Below are positions 35,256 through 42,777 of a DNA stretch of 64,000 bases, piece by piece. Source of the stretch: Desulfomonilaceae bacterium. GTDB taxonomy: Bacteria > Desulfobacterota > Desulfomonilia > Desulfomonilales > Desulfomonilaceae. Under the pieces are notes generated by a model. The model ran no database searches. It had not been told where the DNA came from and worked only from the letters and a program-made list of their open reading frames with translations. Position 1 is the first letter of the stretch. Every line of letters starts with the position of its first letter. A program made the translations under genes and the position numbers. The DNA is taken from assembly GCA_031082285.1 (NCBI GenBank), contig JAVHLK010000005.1:46936-110935 (forward strand), in the 5' to 3' direction.

Positions 35256-35936
35256 ATGAAAGACGATATCCTTTCCAAAGCAGCCGTCCTCCAGAGAGAC
35301 GGGGAAACGTATGCCCTCATGGCCGGTCCCATCGGCGGTGTGCTGGACATTCCCACCGCTCGTCGCATTGCACAAACGGCCAAGAAGTACGGCGCTCAAA
35401 CCCTGAAGCTCACAGGCGCGCAGCGATTGGCGCTCATAGGAATCAAGGAAGAAGATATCGATGCCGCGTATGAAGATCTCGGCATCAAACCGGTGCAAGG
35501 CAGCGAGCTTTGCAGGCAGTACATAAAGGTGTGCCCGGGGAACACTTTCTGTTCGCGAGGACAGAGGGACACCATCACCTTTGCCGGTAAGGTAGCTGAG
35601 AACTTTTATCCTTTTCCCAAGATCCAGGCCAAGGTGAAGATCGGCATTGCAGGGTGTTTCAACTCATGCGTGGAGCCGGCCATCAAGGACATTGGAATCA
35701 TAGGTCTTCCCAAGGGTTGGATTCTGATGGCCGGAGGCGCGGGAGGCAAGGACCCGACACTTGGCGAGGTCTTGGCCCGGAATCTCGGTGATGACGAAGT
35801 CCTCGACATCCTGGACAAGCTCCTGAAGTATTATCGTGGTGCATCCCAACGGCACCAAACGAGAAATATGCGGCTTGGCGTCATCATGCAAAAGGAAGGG
35901 AAAGACAGGCTGATGCGCGTATGCGGGCTGGAGTGA
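35256..35936 (+). CDS. Half-size nitrite/sulfite-reductase-like protein, copy B
   Basis: This 226-aa paralogue of the preceding gene has the same order: a half domain (GGVLDIPTARRIAQTAKKYGAQTLKLTGAQRLALIG), then CPGNTFC (CX5C) and GCFNSC (CX3C). Both sirohaem/[4Fe-4S] motifs are intact. AAGGGAG precedes the ATG. Differences in the loop after the first motif suggest specialisation rather than a recent duplication. Confidence 0.87.
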   Translation: MKDDILSKAAVLQRDGETYALMAGPIGGVLDIPTARRIAQTAKKYGAQTLKLTGAQRLALIGIKEEDIDAAYEDLGIKPVQGSELCRQYIKVCPGNTFCSRGQRDTITFAGKVAENFYPFPKIQAKVKIGIAGCFNSCVEPAIKDIGIIGLPKGWILMAGGAGGKDPTLGEVLARNLGDDEVLDILDKLLKYYRGASQRHQTRNMRLGVIMQKEGKDRLMRVCGLE

Positions 35937-35990
35937 CCGTCTTCAACCTTAGTGCTCTGTGGCATAAACACGGCCGCACATTTCTTCCGC

Positions 35991-36042
35991 GTCGAGATTG
36001 CTTTCCCGCGTTCTGCGCGGGACTGCGATCCTCGCAATGACA
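35991..36042. repeat. REP-like element
   Basis: GTCGAGATTGC at one end and GATCCTCGCAATGAC at the other surround a CCCGCG...CGCGGG hairpin. It belongs to the same family as 1391-1470. Confidence 0.6.
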
Positions 36043-36088
36043 CACTCGAGGCTGCACGCGGTTTGGGTCACGACAATACGCTGAACCA

Positions 36089-36132
36089 TGTCATTGCGAG
36101 CCCGAGGCTTTGGGAGGGCGTGGCAATCTCAA
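36089..36132. repeat. REP-like element, opposite orientation
   Basis: TGTCATTGCGAGCCCGAGG and GGGCGTGGCAATCTC form a second copy in inverse orientation to the one at 35991-36042. The two may pair as a larger stem between the sirohaem-like genes and rubredoxin. Confidence 0.6.
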
Positions 36133-36197
36133 GAAGCGAATAATGTGGGACCGTATTTGTGCCGAAGAGCACTTAGAAACGAAGATGGAGGACCGAT

Positions 36198-36359
36198 ATG
36201 GCCAAATGGGAATGCACGGCATGCGGGTATGTGTACGACCCGGCTGTGGGAGATCCGGAAAACGGAATCGACCCGGACACCGATTTTGAGGCTCTTCCGG
36301 ACTCATGGTTCTGCCCCAATTGCGGGGTGGGAAAGGAGTTTTTCGAGAAACAGGAATAG
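36198..36359 (+). CDS. Rubredoxin
   Basis: This 53-aa protein starts at the ATG at 36198 (GGAGG 6 bases upstream). The two iron-binding hairpins are CTACGY and CPNCGVGK. The conserved Trp4, the [12 protein letters not shown] loop and the DSWFCP segment complete a textbook rubredoxin. It could pass single electrons from the redox cluster to an oxygen- or peroxide-detoxifying partner. Confidence 0.96.
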   Translation: MAKWECTACGYVYDPAVGDPENGIDPDTDFEALPDSWFCPNCGVGKEFFEKQE

Positions 36360-36371
36360 GGGAGCGCTCAC

Positions 36372-36563
36372 ATGGATTTAGACGAAACGAAACAGGTGTG
36401 CGGCAGATGCAAAGACTGGGGAGGAAATCGGGAACTCTGCGAGGATGACGTGGTGAACGTCAAGGCATCTGCCAGAGGAATGTGCCGGAAACTGAACAAA
36501 CTCAAACCTCCCCAGGGAGCGTGTGATAACTGGGAAGATCTGGGAGGGAAAGAACATGGCTGA
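36372..36563 (+). CDS. Small Cys-rich protein, 63 aa
   Basis: I do not recognise a family. Cysteines occur as CGRCKDWGG, ELCEDD, RGMCRK and GACDNWEDLGG. The repeated C..W(G/E)..G pattern suggests a small zinc- or iron-binding fold. It lies 12 bases after rubredoxin and overlaps the next gene by 8 bases, so it belongs to the same transcript. Confidence 0.7.
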   Translation: MDLDETKQVCGRCKDWGGNRELCEDDVVNVKASARGMCRKLNKLKPPQGACDNWEDLGGKEHG

Positions 36564-36870
36564 CAAGAAAATCACGGTCATAGCGAATTTCAGAGCCAAA
36601 CCCGGCATGGAGGACAAGGTCCGAGAGGCCGTCATGAATCTTGTCGGACCCACTCGCAACGAAGCCGGTTGCATCAATTACGATCTCCACGTTTCGCTGC
36701 AGGACAAGGGCCGGTTGATGCTCTACGAGAACTGGATCGGCAAGAAGGCCCTTGACGAGCACCTCGAGATGCCTTACCTCAAGGACTTCCTCGTCAAAAG
36801 CGGCGACATCCTGGCCGAACCCGTGGAAATCGTATTGTGGGAGATGGTGAGCGAGCCGGCGAAGCCCTAG
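36556..36870 (+). CDS. Antibiotic biosynthesis monooxygenase (ABM) domain protein
   Basis: This 104-aa protein starts at the ATG at 36556 (GGGAGGG upstream), overlapping the Cys-rich gene. The ABM ferredoxin-like fold is visible: ITVIANFRAKPGMEDKVREAVMNLVGPTRNEAGCINYDLHVSLQDKGRLMLYENWIGKKALDEHL. Family members are small cofactor-free oxygenases or heme/quinol-handling proteins. In an anaerobe it may serve oxidative-stress or quinone chemistry. Confidence 0.86.
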   Translation: MADKKITVIANFRAKPGMEDKVREAVMNLVGPTRNEAGCINYDLHVSLQDKGRLMLYENWIGKKALDEHLEMPYLKDFLVKSGDILAEPVEIVLWEMVSEPAKP

Positions 36871-36879
36871 TGCGGACAT

Positions 36880-38106
36880 TCATACCTGCGGAGCTTCCTC
36901 CCGGACCTGCTTCTCCGCAGGGAATCTCAGGGTGAAGCTTGCCGTGCCGTTTTCGTGGCTCTCGAAAACGAGATCGCCGTTGTGGTTTTGCATAATACTG
37001 TAACACACCGATACGTTGATGGGAGAGCCGATCGGAGGCCGGTCGGCGAAGCACCACGTATCGAGCAGGTCCTGCCACTTCGCGGCATGATCCTCGTTGC
37101 CGGTGACGGATATCACCACCTCAATGACGTCCCCGAGATAACGTTGCGAGGTCGTGATCGTGCCGCCCCGATCCACCGCCTTGAATGCCAGGTTGAAGAT
37201 GTTCAGGAACAGGTGCTTGAGCTGCGACCCGTTCCCGGTGACCCATCCCTCCTCGGTCGGCTGACCGTCCGGGACCGCAATTGTTATGTGATGATCTTTT
37301 GCGTGTTGCCTGAGCAGTGAGATCGTTTCCCGGATGATGTGATTGATCTCCAGAGCTTCGTTCCCGTCGGAAGATTTCCGGCTGTAATCAAGAAGGTTCT
37401 GGATGATGTCTTTGCATCGGTACGCCTCGTCGAAGATGATCTGCAGGTATTCCTCAAAAGATTCCAACACCTTATCCGATGAGGATTGCGGCGCCTTTTT
37501 CAGGCGCCTGAGAAGCCCTTCGGCAAACCCCGCGATGGACGTAAGCGGATTGTTGATTTCATGTGCGATGCTCCCGGCCAGCAAACCGATGGCGGCCATT
37601 CTATCCGCCTGCATGAGCTTGAGTTCATATTCTTTTCTCTGGGTGATGTCCCGCATGAGCAGAACGATCTGTGAGACCCGACCGAATGGATCGATGACGG
37701 GCGAAATGGTCCATTCGTAGTATCGCCCCACCATACCCCCTTCTCTCATGCGGGTTTCACCGCGGTACGTCTCCCGGGTCCGTATGGATTGGAGCGCATG
37801 GCAATTGCGACACGATTGTTCTTTTCGGAAGAACACTTCGTGACACGTTTTTCCTACCAACTGGACGTCCGGAAACATCGCGGCCTGGACTTTGTTGACA
37901 TAGATGACCTTCAGATTGGCGTCCAGAATGGTCAATCCGTCGCTCATGCTGTTGATGATCGCTTCAAGCTTATTGTGGCGCTCCGCGAGCTCGATGTTCA
38001 GGTCTTCAAGTTCCTTGATCTTCGATCGGACTTCCTTGAAGTGGCCGATCTTTGAAAAACCGAGACCTTTGAAATCGTACGTGTGGTCTTTCATTCCCTT
38101 TGCCAT
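36880..38106 (-). CDS. PAS histidine kinase with degenerate ATP-binding domain
   Basis: This 408-aa soluble protein has a short coiled coil, a PAS domain (about 45-155) with a cysteine motif (CHEVFFRKEQSCRNCH), and a HisKA domain with intact H-box GSIAHEINNPLTSI. The HATPase region has lost its signatures. The N-box reads NIFNLAFKAVD instead of N..xNAxDA, the G1 box DxGxG is VTGNED, and no GxGxGL is present. It may be a phosphotransfer scaffold or pseudokinase. It follows the Fe-alcohol dehydrogenase by 7 bases. Confidence 0.85.
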   Translation of the reverse strand: MAKGMKDHTYDFKGLGFSKIGHFKEVRSKIKELEDLNIELAERHNKLEAIINSMSDGLTILDANLKVIYVNKVQAAMFPDVQLVGKTCHEVFFRKEQSCRNCHALQSIRTRETYRGETRMREGGMVGRYYEWTISPVIDPFGRVSQIVLLMRDITQRKEYELKLMQADRMAAIGLLAGSIAHEINNPLTSIAGFAEGLLRRLKKAPQSSSDKVLESFEEYLQIIFDEAYRCKDIIQNLLDYSRKSSDGNEALEINHIIRETISLLRQHAKDHHITIAVPDGQPTEEGWVTGNGSQLKHLFLNIFNLAFKAVDRGGTITTSQRYLGDVIEVVISVTGNEDHAAKWQDLLDTWCFADRPPIGSPINVSVCYSIMQNHNGDLVFESHENGTASFTLRFPAEKQVREEAPQV

Positions 38107-38113
38107 GAATTCG

Positions 38114-39295
38114 TCACAAGGCCTCTCGATAAAGCTGTTCTATCTCTTCAAGTTCGTAGCGGCAAGGATTCGTCAGCATGCAAATGTCTTGCTGAGCCAG
38201 CCCGGCCATAAGAGGAATGTCGTCGGGCCCGATCCCCAGCGACGAAAACTTGGCCGGCAATCCCAGGTCCGCGGTCAAGTTCTCAATTTCCTCGAGCAGG
38301 CGGTACGCAGCTTGACGTGAGGTCATCTTGCTTGTGTCCACCCCCATCGCGGCGGTAACCTGTGCGTACTTTTCAATGGAATGCTCAAGATTTTCGCGCA
38401 CAACCGCGGGAAGGAGTATCGAGTTGGCAATTCCGTGATGGATGTCGTACAGTCCGCCGACCGGGTGAGCCAGGGCGTGCACGGCCCCCAGTATGGCGTT
38501 TGAAAAGGCTATTCCCGCCTCGAGACTCGCGATGGACATCCCCTCCAACGACTCGATCGTCCGGTAACGGAACGCATTGACCAGGTGTTTTGCCACTAAT
38601 TCAATGGAGTGGATGGCATGCGGGTCGGTCAGGGGCCATGACAGGGAGGACACATACGCTTCCAGAGCGTGGGTAAACGTGTCCATTCCGGTGGCCGCGA
38701 TCAGTTCGGGTGACTTTGTTTGGAGCACGAGCGGGTCCACAAGCGAAATGTCCGGCATGATCGCCCGGCTCAGAATGGTCATCTTCATCTTTCTTTGGGA
38801 ATTGGTGATGACCGCGAACTGGGTTACGTCAGCTCCCGTTCCCGCGGTGGTGGGAGCACAGACCATGGGTGGAATCGGATGTACAACCTGGTTACAACCT
38901 TCGTAATCGCTTATGCAACCGTGGTTTGAGGCCAGAATGGCTATGCCTTTTGCCGTATCGATGGGGCTGCCTCCCCCGACCGCCACAATGACGTCGCACT
39001 TCTTCGCAAGGTAGAGACCGACCCCTTCTTCCACTTGGAAATCGCGTGGATTGGTCACCACGTTATCGTACACGACGTACTTAAGGTCTTCTTTCTCAAG
39101 GTATTTCAGTGTCTCATCCAGCCAACCGACCTCTATGATGCCCGGATCGGTAACGACAAGAACGCACTCTCCACCCAGCCGTTTGGCGCATTGCCCTATC
39201 TTGGAAAGCGCGCCGTGGCCGTGTATGATTTCCGGGACTTCAAACTTCAACAGAGAGTCGTCGCATATCTCCGACTGCTGTGCACTCTGAGTCAA
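38114..39295 (-). CDS. Iron-containing alcohol dehydrogenase
   Basis: This 393-aa group III Fe-ADH oxidises an alcohol or reduces an aldehyde with NAD(P). Nucleotide-binding motifs are VIAVGGGSPIDTAKGIA and APTTAGTGADVT. The metal site is conserved in GMDTFTHALEAYVS and HALAHPVGGLYDIHHGIANS. It is co-directional with the kinase 7 bases downstream. The larC/mft cluster lies upstream, so it may be part of a mycofactocin-linked alcohol pathway, though such enzymes are more often SDR or zinc types. Confidence 0.94.
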   Translation of the reverse strand: MTQSAQQSEICDDSLLKFEVPEIIHGHGALSKIGQCAKRLGGECVLVVTDPGIIEVGWLDETLKYLEKEDLKYVVYDNVVTNPRDFQVEEGVGLYLAKKCDVIVAVGGGSPIDTAKGIAILASNHGCISDYEGCNQVVHPIPPMVCAPTTAGTGADVTQFAVITNSQRKMKMTILSRAIMPDISLVDPLVLQTKSPELIAATGMDTFTHALEAYVSSLSWPLTDPHAIHSIELVAKHLVNAFRYRTIESLEGMSIASLEAGIAFSNAILGAVHALAHPVGGLYDIHHGIANSILLPAVVRENLEHSIEKYAQVTAAMGVDTSKMTSRQAAYRLLEEIENLTADLGLPAKFSSLGIGPDDIPLMAGLAQQDICMLTNPCRYELEEIEQLYREAL

Positions 39296-39399
39296 GCTGC
39301 TTCCTCTCGTGGCGATCCAAGGGACGAGTTCTCGGGAAAGCTTCCCGTCCTTGCGCGGCGAATGCCCGTGCGGTCCGGTCTCGACGTCTCACGGACAGT

Positions 39400-39723
39400 T
39401 TACCCTGCCTTCACTCGAAACTCATACGTTTTCTTGAGAAAATCCTCATGGACGCTTTCCAAGTGCGTCAACAAGGAATACAACCGGTCCCGATCCGCAC
39501 TCACGTGGTCCTGTACGGCCCGACTCATGTCCGCACATTCCGCGATCATTTCCCGTCCTTTGAGCGTCTTGACGAACATCTTGTCCGTGAGCGCGCGCGT
39601 CCGGTCAATGAGTTTGCGAATTCGGTAGTGCACTTCCTCGGACAGCCCCTCTTCCTCAAGGATACTCTCCCACAGGCTGCACAATTCGAGAACCGACACC
39701 TTTGCTTCACGAGCTGAACTCAT
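39400..39723 (-). CDS. Hypothetical helical protein, 107 aa
   Basis: I do not recognise this protein. From MSSAREAKVSVLELC it is predicted to be all helical, with charged heptad-like runs (IRKLIDRTRALTDKMFV, SADRDRLYSLLTHLESVHEDFLKK), suggesting a coiled coil or four-helix bundle. No ribosome binding site stands out. It lies between larC and the Fe-ADH on the same strand. Confidence 0.6.
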   Translation of the reverse strand: MSSAREAKVSVLELCSLWESILEEEGLSEEVHYRIRKLIDRTRALTDKMFVKTLKGREMIAECADMSRAVQDHVSADRDRLYSLLTHLESVHEDFLKKTYEFRVKAG

Positions 39724-39820
39724 GGAAATCGACCCGTTCGAGACTTTCCTAGGACATTCGACTCGACGCAACTTGCGCCGACATTACGGCGACTAAAGTA
39801 CGGTTTCCACGTTCCCTCAT

Positions 39821-41014
39821 TCACTCCCGAACGTCCGGATTGATCGTAATCCTTCTCAGGTCCTCCATCACCTCTTTCAGAGGTATCTTCTGCTCCAATG
39901 CCACGCGCTTGCAGTCCTCATATTCCGGAACAACGTTCACCGTGTCGGTGCCGAGATGCGCCACTTTGAATCTTACCGGCCCGAATTTCGTCGGCACTTC
40001 CTTGATTGTTCTCGCGGCCTTCAGTCGATCGTCGATCCTCCATCGGAGCCCGATCGAGGTGGTCTCCCTGATGAGGAACTCCGCAAAAGGGTTCAGGAGT
40101 TCCGGCCGGCAGATAACGCAGAGCATGGTTCCGGGTCTGTTCTTCTTCATTTGAATGGGAACCAGAAACACGTCGAGAGCACCCATGCCCAGCATTTGCT
40201 CGATGAGGTAATCGTACAGTTGCGGATTCATATCATCGATGTTGGTTTCCAGGACGGCCACTCGTTCTCCGTCAAGAACTCCTGTCGCCTCATCACGATT
40301 CCCGATGGCTACTCTGAGGACGTTGGGAATGCTCGGATCGGATGTACCCGCGCCATAGCCTATGGTTTCCACCGTCATCGCGGGCATGGGCCCGAAACCG
40401 GACGCCAGCGTAGTCAGGATCGCCGCGGCGGTGGGGGTGAGCAGTTCGCCTTCCACCCCCGTGGAATACACGGGCTTTCCCTTGATCAGCTCCGCGGTGG
40501 CGGGAGCGGGAACCGGCAAGATTCCATGAGCGCACTGAATCGTCCCGGAGCCGACATGAAGAGGAGAACAGAAAATTTCTTCTATACCCATGGCCGCGAG
40601 TCCCGCGACGGAACCCACGACATCAATGATCGCGTCAACGGCCCCCACTTCGTGAAAGTGGATCTTATCTATGGTCGTGCGGTGCACCTTGGCTTCGGCT
40701 TCGGCCAGTCTCCTGAAAATACGAATACTTCTCTCTTTTACCGCGGCGGCAAGCTCGCTCGTACCGATAATCTCCTCTATGTGGTGAAGGTGTCTATGGT
40801 GATGATGGTGATGGTCCTGATCGATAGTAATCACCGCCTGGCTGCCGCCGATACCTCGCTTGACCACCTTCTCCACGCGGAGATCGTAACGGCCGAGCCG
40901 GAGCTTTGCAATCTCCTCCTTCAGGGTGTCCAACGCAAGACCCGCGTCCATGAGAGCCCCAAGGATCATGTCGCCGGCCGCGCCGGCAAAACAGTCAAAA
41001 TACGCTGTTCTCAT
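39821..41014 (-). CDS. larC: Nickel-pincer cofactor synthase LarC (cyclometallase)
   Basis: This 397-aa protein inserts nickel into the pyridinium-dithio cofactor of lactate racemase-type enzymes. The start is the ATG at 41014 (GAAGG upstream). YFDCFAGAAGDMILGALMDAGL is the family N-terminus, and a run of about eleven His near residue 70 (DQDHHHHHHRHLHH) is a nickel store. HFHEVGAVDAIIDVVG and ETNIDDMNPQLYDYL follow. It is one continuous ORF, whereas Lactobacillus makes LarC by a programmed frameshift. Confidence 0.95.
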   Translation of the reverse strand: MRTAYFDCFAGAAGDMILGALMDAGLALDTLKEEIAKLRLGRYDLRVEKVVKRGIGGSQAVITIDQDHHHHHHRHLHHIEEIIGTSELAAAVKERSIRIFRRLAEAEAKVHRTTIDKIHFHEVGAVDAIIDVVGSVAGLAAMGIEEIFCSPLHVGSGTIQCAHGILPVPAPATAELIKGKPVYSTGVEGELLTPTAAAILTTLASGFGPMPAMTVETIGYGAGTSDPSIPNVLRVAIGNRDEATGVLDGERVAVLETNIDDMNPQLYDYLIEQMLGMGALDVFLVPIQMKKNRPGTMLCVICRPELLNPFAEFLIRETTSIGLRWRIDDRLKAARTIKEVPTKFGPVRFKVAHLGTDTVNVVPEYEDCKRVALEQKIPLKEVMEDLRRITINPDVRE

Positions 41015-41056
41015 TGCAACCTTCAGTACTTGTGGCTGTCGGCAAGCCACAACGAA

Positions 41057-41893
41057 TTATGAAACTCCTCGGCAAGACGCTTTGGCCAGTGGAGGCTCGT
41101 CCGAATTCTCAACTCGTTCATGTACCGATTCGTCCGTGGAGCGTTTCGCGGCCAATTTGTTGATCAGGCTCGCCTGGTACCCGGCCCCGAAGCCGTTGTC
41201 GATGTTCACGACCGATACGCCGGACGCACAGCTGTTGAGCATACTCAGCAATGCCGCCACTCCGCCGAAACTCGCACCGTACCCCACGCTGGTGGGAACG
41301 CCGATGACCGGGCAGGAGACCAGTCCGCCTACGACGCTGGCCAGAGCGCCCTCCATCCCGGCAACCACGACCGCCACGTTGGCACGAAAAAGCTCGTCAC
41401 AGCAGCCGAGGAGCCGATGAATACCCGCAACCCCCACGTCATAGATGCGATTCACGCGGTTCCCCAAGGTTTCGGCGGTAATCGCCGCTTCATCCGCCAC
41501 GGGTATGTCCGACGTACCGGCCGTCACTACGACGATGTTGCCTATTTGCTCGACTTCTCTGGGATTGATTACGATCATGCGTGCAAGTTCGTGATACGTG
41601 CAGTCCTCAACTTCCTCACGGACTGCTTCGTACACGGCTCGACTTGCCCTGGAAGCAAGGATGTTGCAATGTTTCTGTGCGATCCGCTGCAGGATTCCCC
41701 TGATTTGCGGGATGGTCTTCCCCTCACAGTAGACCACCTCGGGCACTCCTTGCCTCATGCATCGATGGTGATCGACCTTGGCGTATCCCAGATCGTCGAA
41801 GGGCAGTTTCTTCAGGCGGTGCATGGCTCCGTCCAGATCGACTTCGCCCCGGCGGACTTGCTCGAGCAAGCTTCTCAGTTGTTTTGCGTCCAT
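41057..41893 (-). CDS. larB: LarB, pyridinium-3,5-biscarboxylate synthase
   Basis: This 278-aa protein carboxylates and hydrolyses nicotinate adenine dinucleotide in pincer-cofactor synthesis. The start is the ATG at 41893 (MDAKQLRSLLEQVRRGEVDLDGA). A PurE/AIR-carboxylase-like domain is visible: IVVVTAGTSDIPVADEAAITAE, VVVAGMEGALASVVGGL, PVIGVPTSVGYGASFGGVAALLSMLNSCA and VSVVNIDNGFGAG. It lies 4 bases after larE and 42 before larC. Confidence 0.95.
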   Translation of the reverse strand: MDAKQLRSLLEQVRRGEVDLDGAMHRLKKLPFDDLGYAKVDHHRCMRQGVPEVVYCEGKTIPQIRGILQRIAQKHCNILASRASRAVYEAVREEVEDCTYHELARMIVINPREVEQIGNIVVVTAGTSDIPVADEAAITAETLGNRVNRIYDVGVAGIHRLLGCCDELFRANVAVVVAGMEGALASVVGGLVSCPVIGVPTSVGYGASFGGVAALLSMLNSCASGVSVVNIDNGFGAGYQASLINKLAAKRSTDESVHERVENSDEPPLAKASCRGVS

Positions 41894-41897
41894 GTGT

Positions 41898-42734
41898 TCA
41901 TTTCCCCGTATCGATGACCCGGTTGAGGCTTCCCATAACATATCCTTCCAGGTCAAGAGTTACATAGGTGAATCCCAATTCCTTGAAACGCCCTACGATC
42001 CGATTTCGAAAGCCTGTTTCCGCCACAAGCGGTATCTTGTCGGGCTGAACCTCCAGCCGTGCGGTGTCGCCATAATGTCTCACGCGCACCACCGTTCCCG
42101 GAGCCCATTCCCTTATGGCCTCTTCCGCTTCGTCGATTTGTCGAAGCTTTTCCGCGGTGATCGGAGAGTTGTACGGGATCCGACTCGCCAGGCAGGCATA
42201 CGCGGGTCTGTTCCAGGTGGGGAGCCCGAGTGCCTTGGAGAGAGCCCGAACCTCATTCTTGCTCAGCCCGGCCTCCCGAAGCGGACTTCTCACGCCAAGT
42301 TCGCGGCTTGCTCGACTGCCCGGCCGGAAATCGGTGGTTGCGTCGTCCACGTTCTCACCGTCGACCACAAAGGGAAACCCTCGCGATCTCGCCAATTCCA
42401 TGAGGTCGCCGAACCTCTTCTTCTTACAGAAGTAGCATCTCTCCGGAGGGTTGCTCACGAATTCCGGGAGGTCCATCTCGTCCGTTTCCACTACCAGGTG
42501 CTCCACGGCCAGGAGCCTGGCCGTCTCTTCCGCTTCGCCTTGTTCACGGCGGGCCATGGTAGGGGATTTTGCGGTAACGGCCAGCACATTGTCCCCAAGA
42601 ACATCCTTGGACGTCTTGAGCAGCAGGGTGCTGTCCACCCCACCGGAAAAGGCCACGACCACGCGTCCCATGCCGCGAAGGATCTCCTGAAGCCGATCGC
42701 GCTTCGCATCAATACCGTCATTATTGGTAGTCAT
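41898..42734 (-). CDS. larE: LarE, sulfur-inserting PP-loop enzyme
   Basis: This 278-aa protein adenylylates and thiolates the pincer precursor. The PP-loop is VVVAFSGGVDSTLLL (near residue 26-40). PERCYFCKKKRF and the conserved AYACLASRIPYN carry cysteines; in LarE the Cys of ACLASR either donates its own sulfur or holds an [4Fe-4S] sulfur carrier with partners. GENVDDATTDFRPGSRA is the family motif. With larB and larC it completes the cofactor pathway; no larA homologue lies in the window. Confidence 0.95.
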   Translation of the reverse strand: MTTNNDGIDAKRDRLQEILRGMGRVVVAFSGGVDSTLLLKTSKDVLGDNVLAVTAKSPTMARREQGEAEETARLLAVEHLVVETDEMDLPEFVSNPPERCYFCKKKRFGDLMELARSRGFPFVVDGENVDDATTDFRPGSRASRELGVRSPLREAGLSKNEVRALSKALGLPTWNRPAYACLASRIPYNSPITAEKLRQIDEAEEAIREWAPGTVVRVRHYGDTARLEVQPDKIPLVAETGFRNRIVGRFKELGFTYVTLDLEGYVMGSLNRVIDTGK

Positions 42735-42777
42735 TTCAGATCACCATGAAGAACCAAGAATACTATTGAGTTTTCCG

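Noticed and set aside
37795..37815. CXXCH (haem c) motif in the PAS domain of the kinase at 36880
   Set aside because: The protein has no signal peptide or membrane segment, so haem c attachment is unlikely; similar Cys motifs occur in cytoplasmic PAS domains.
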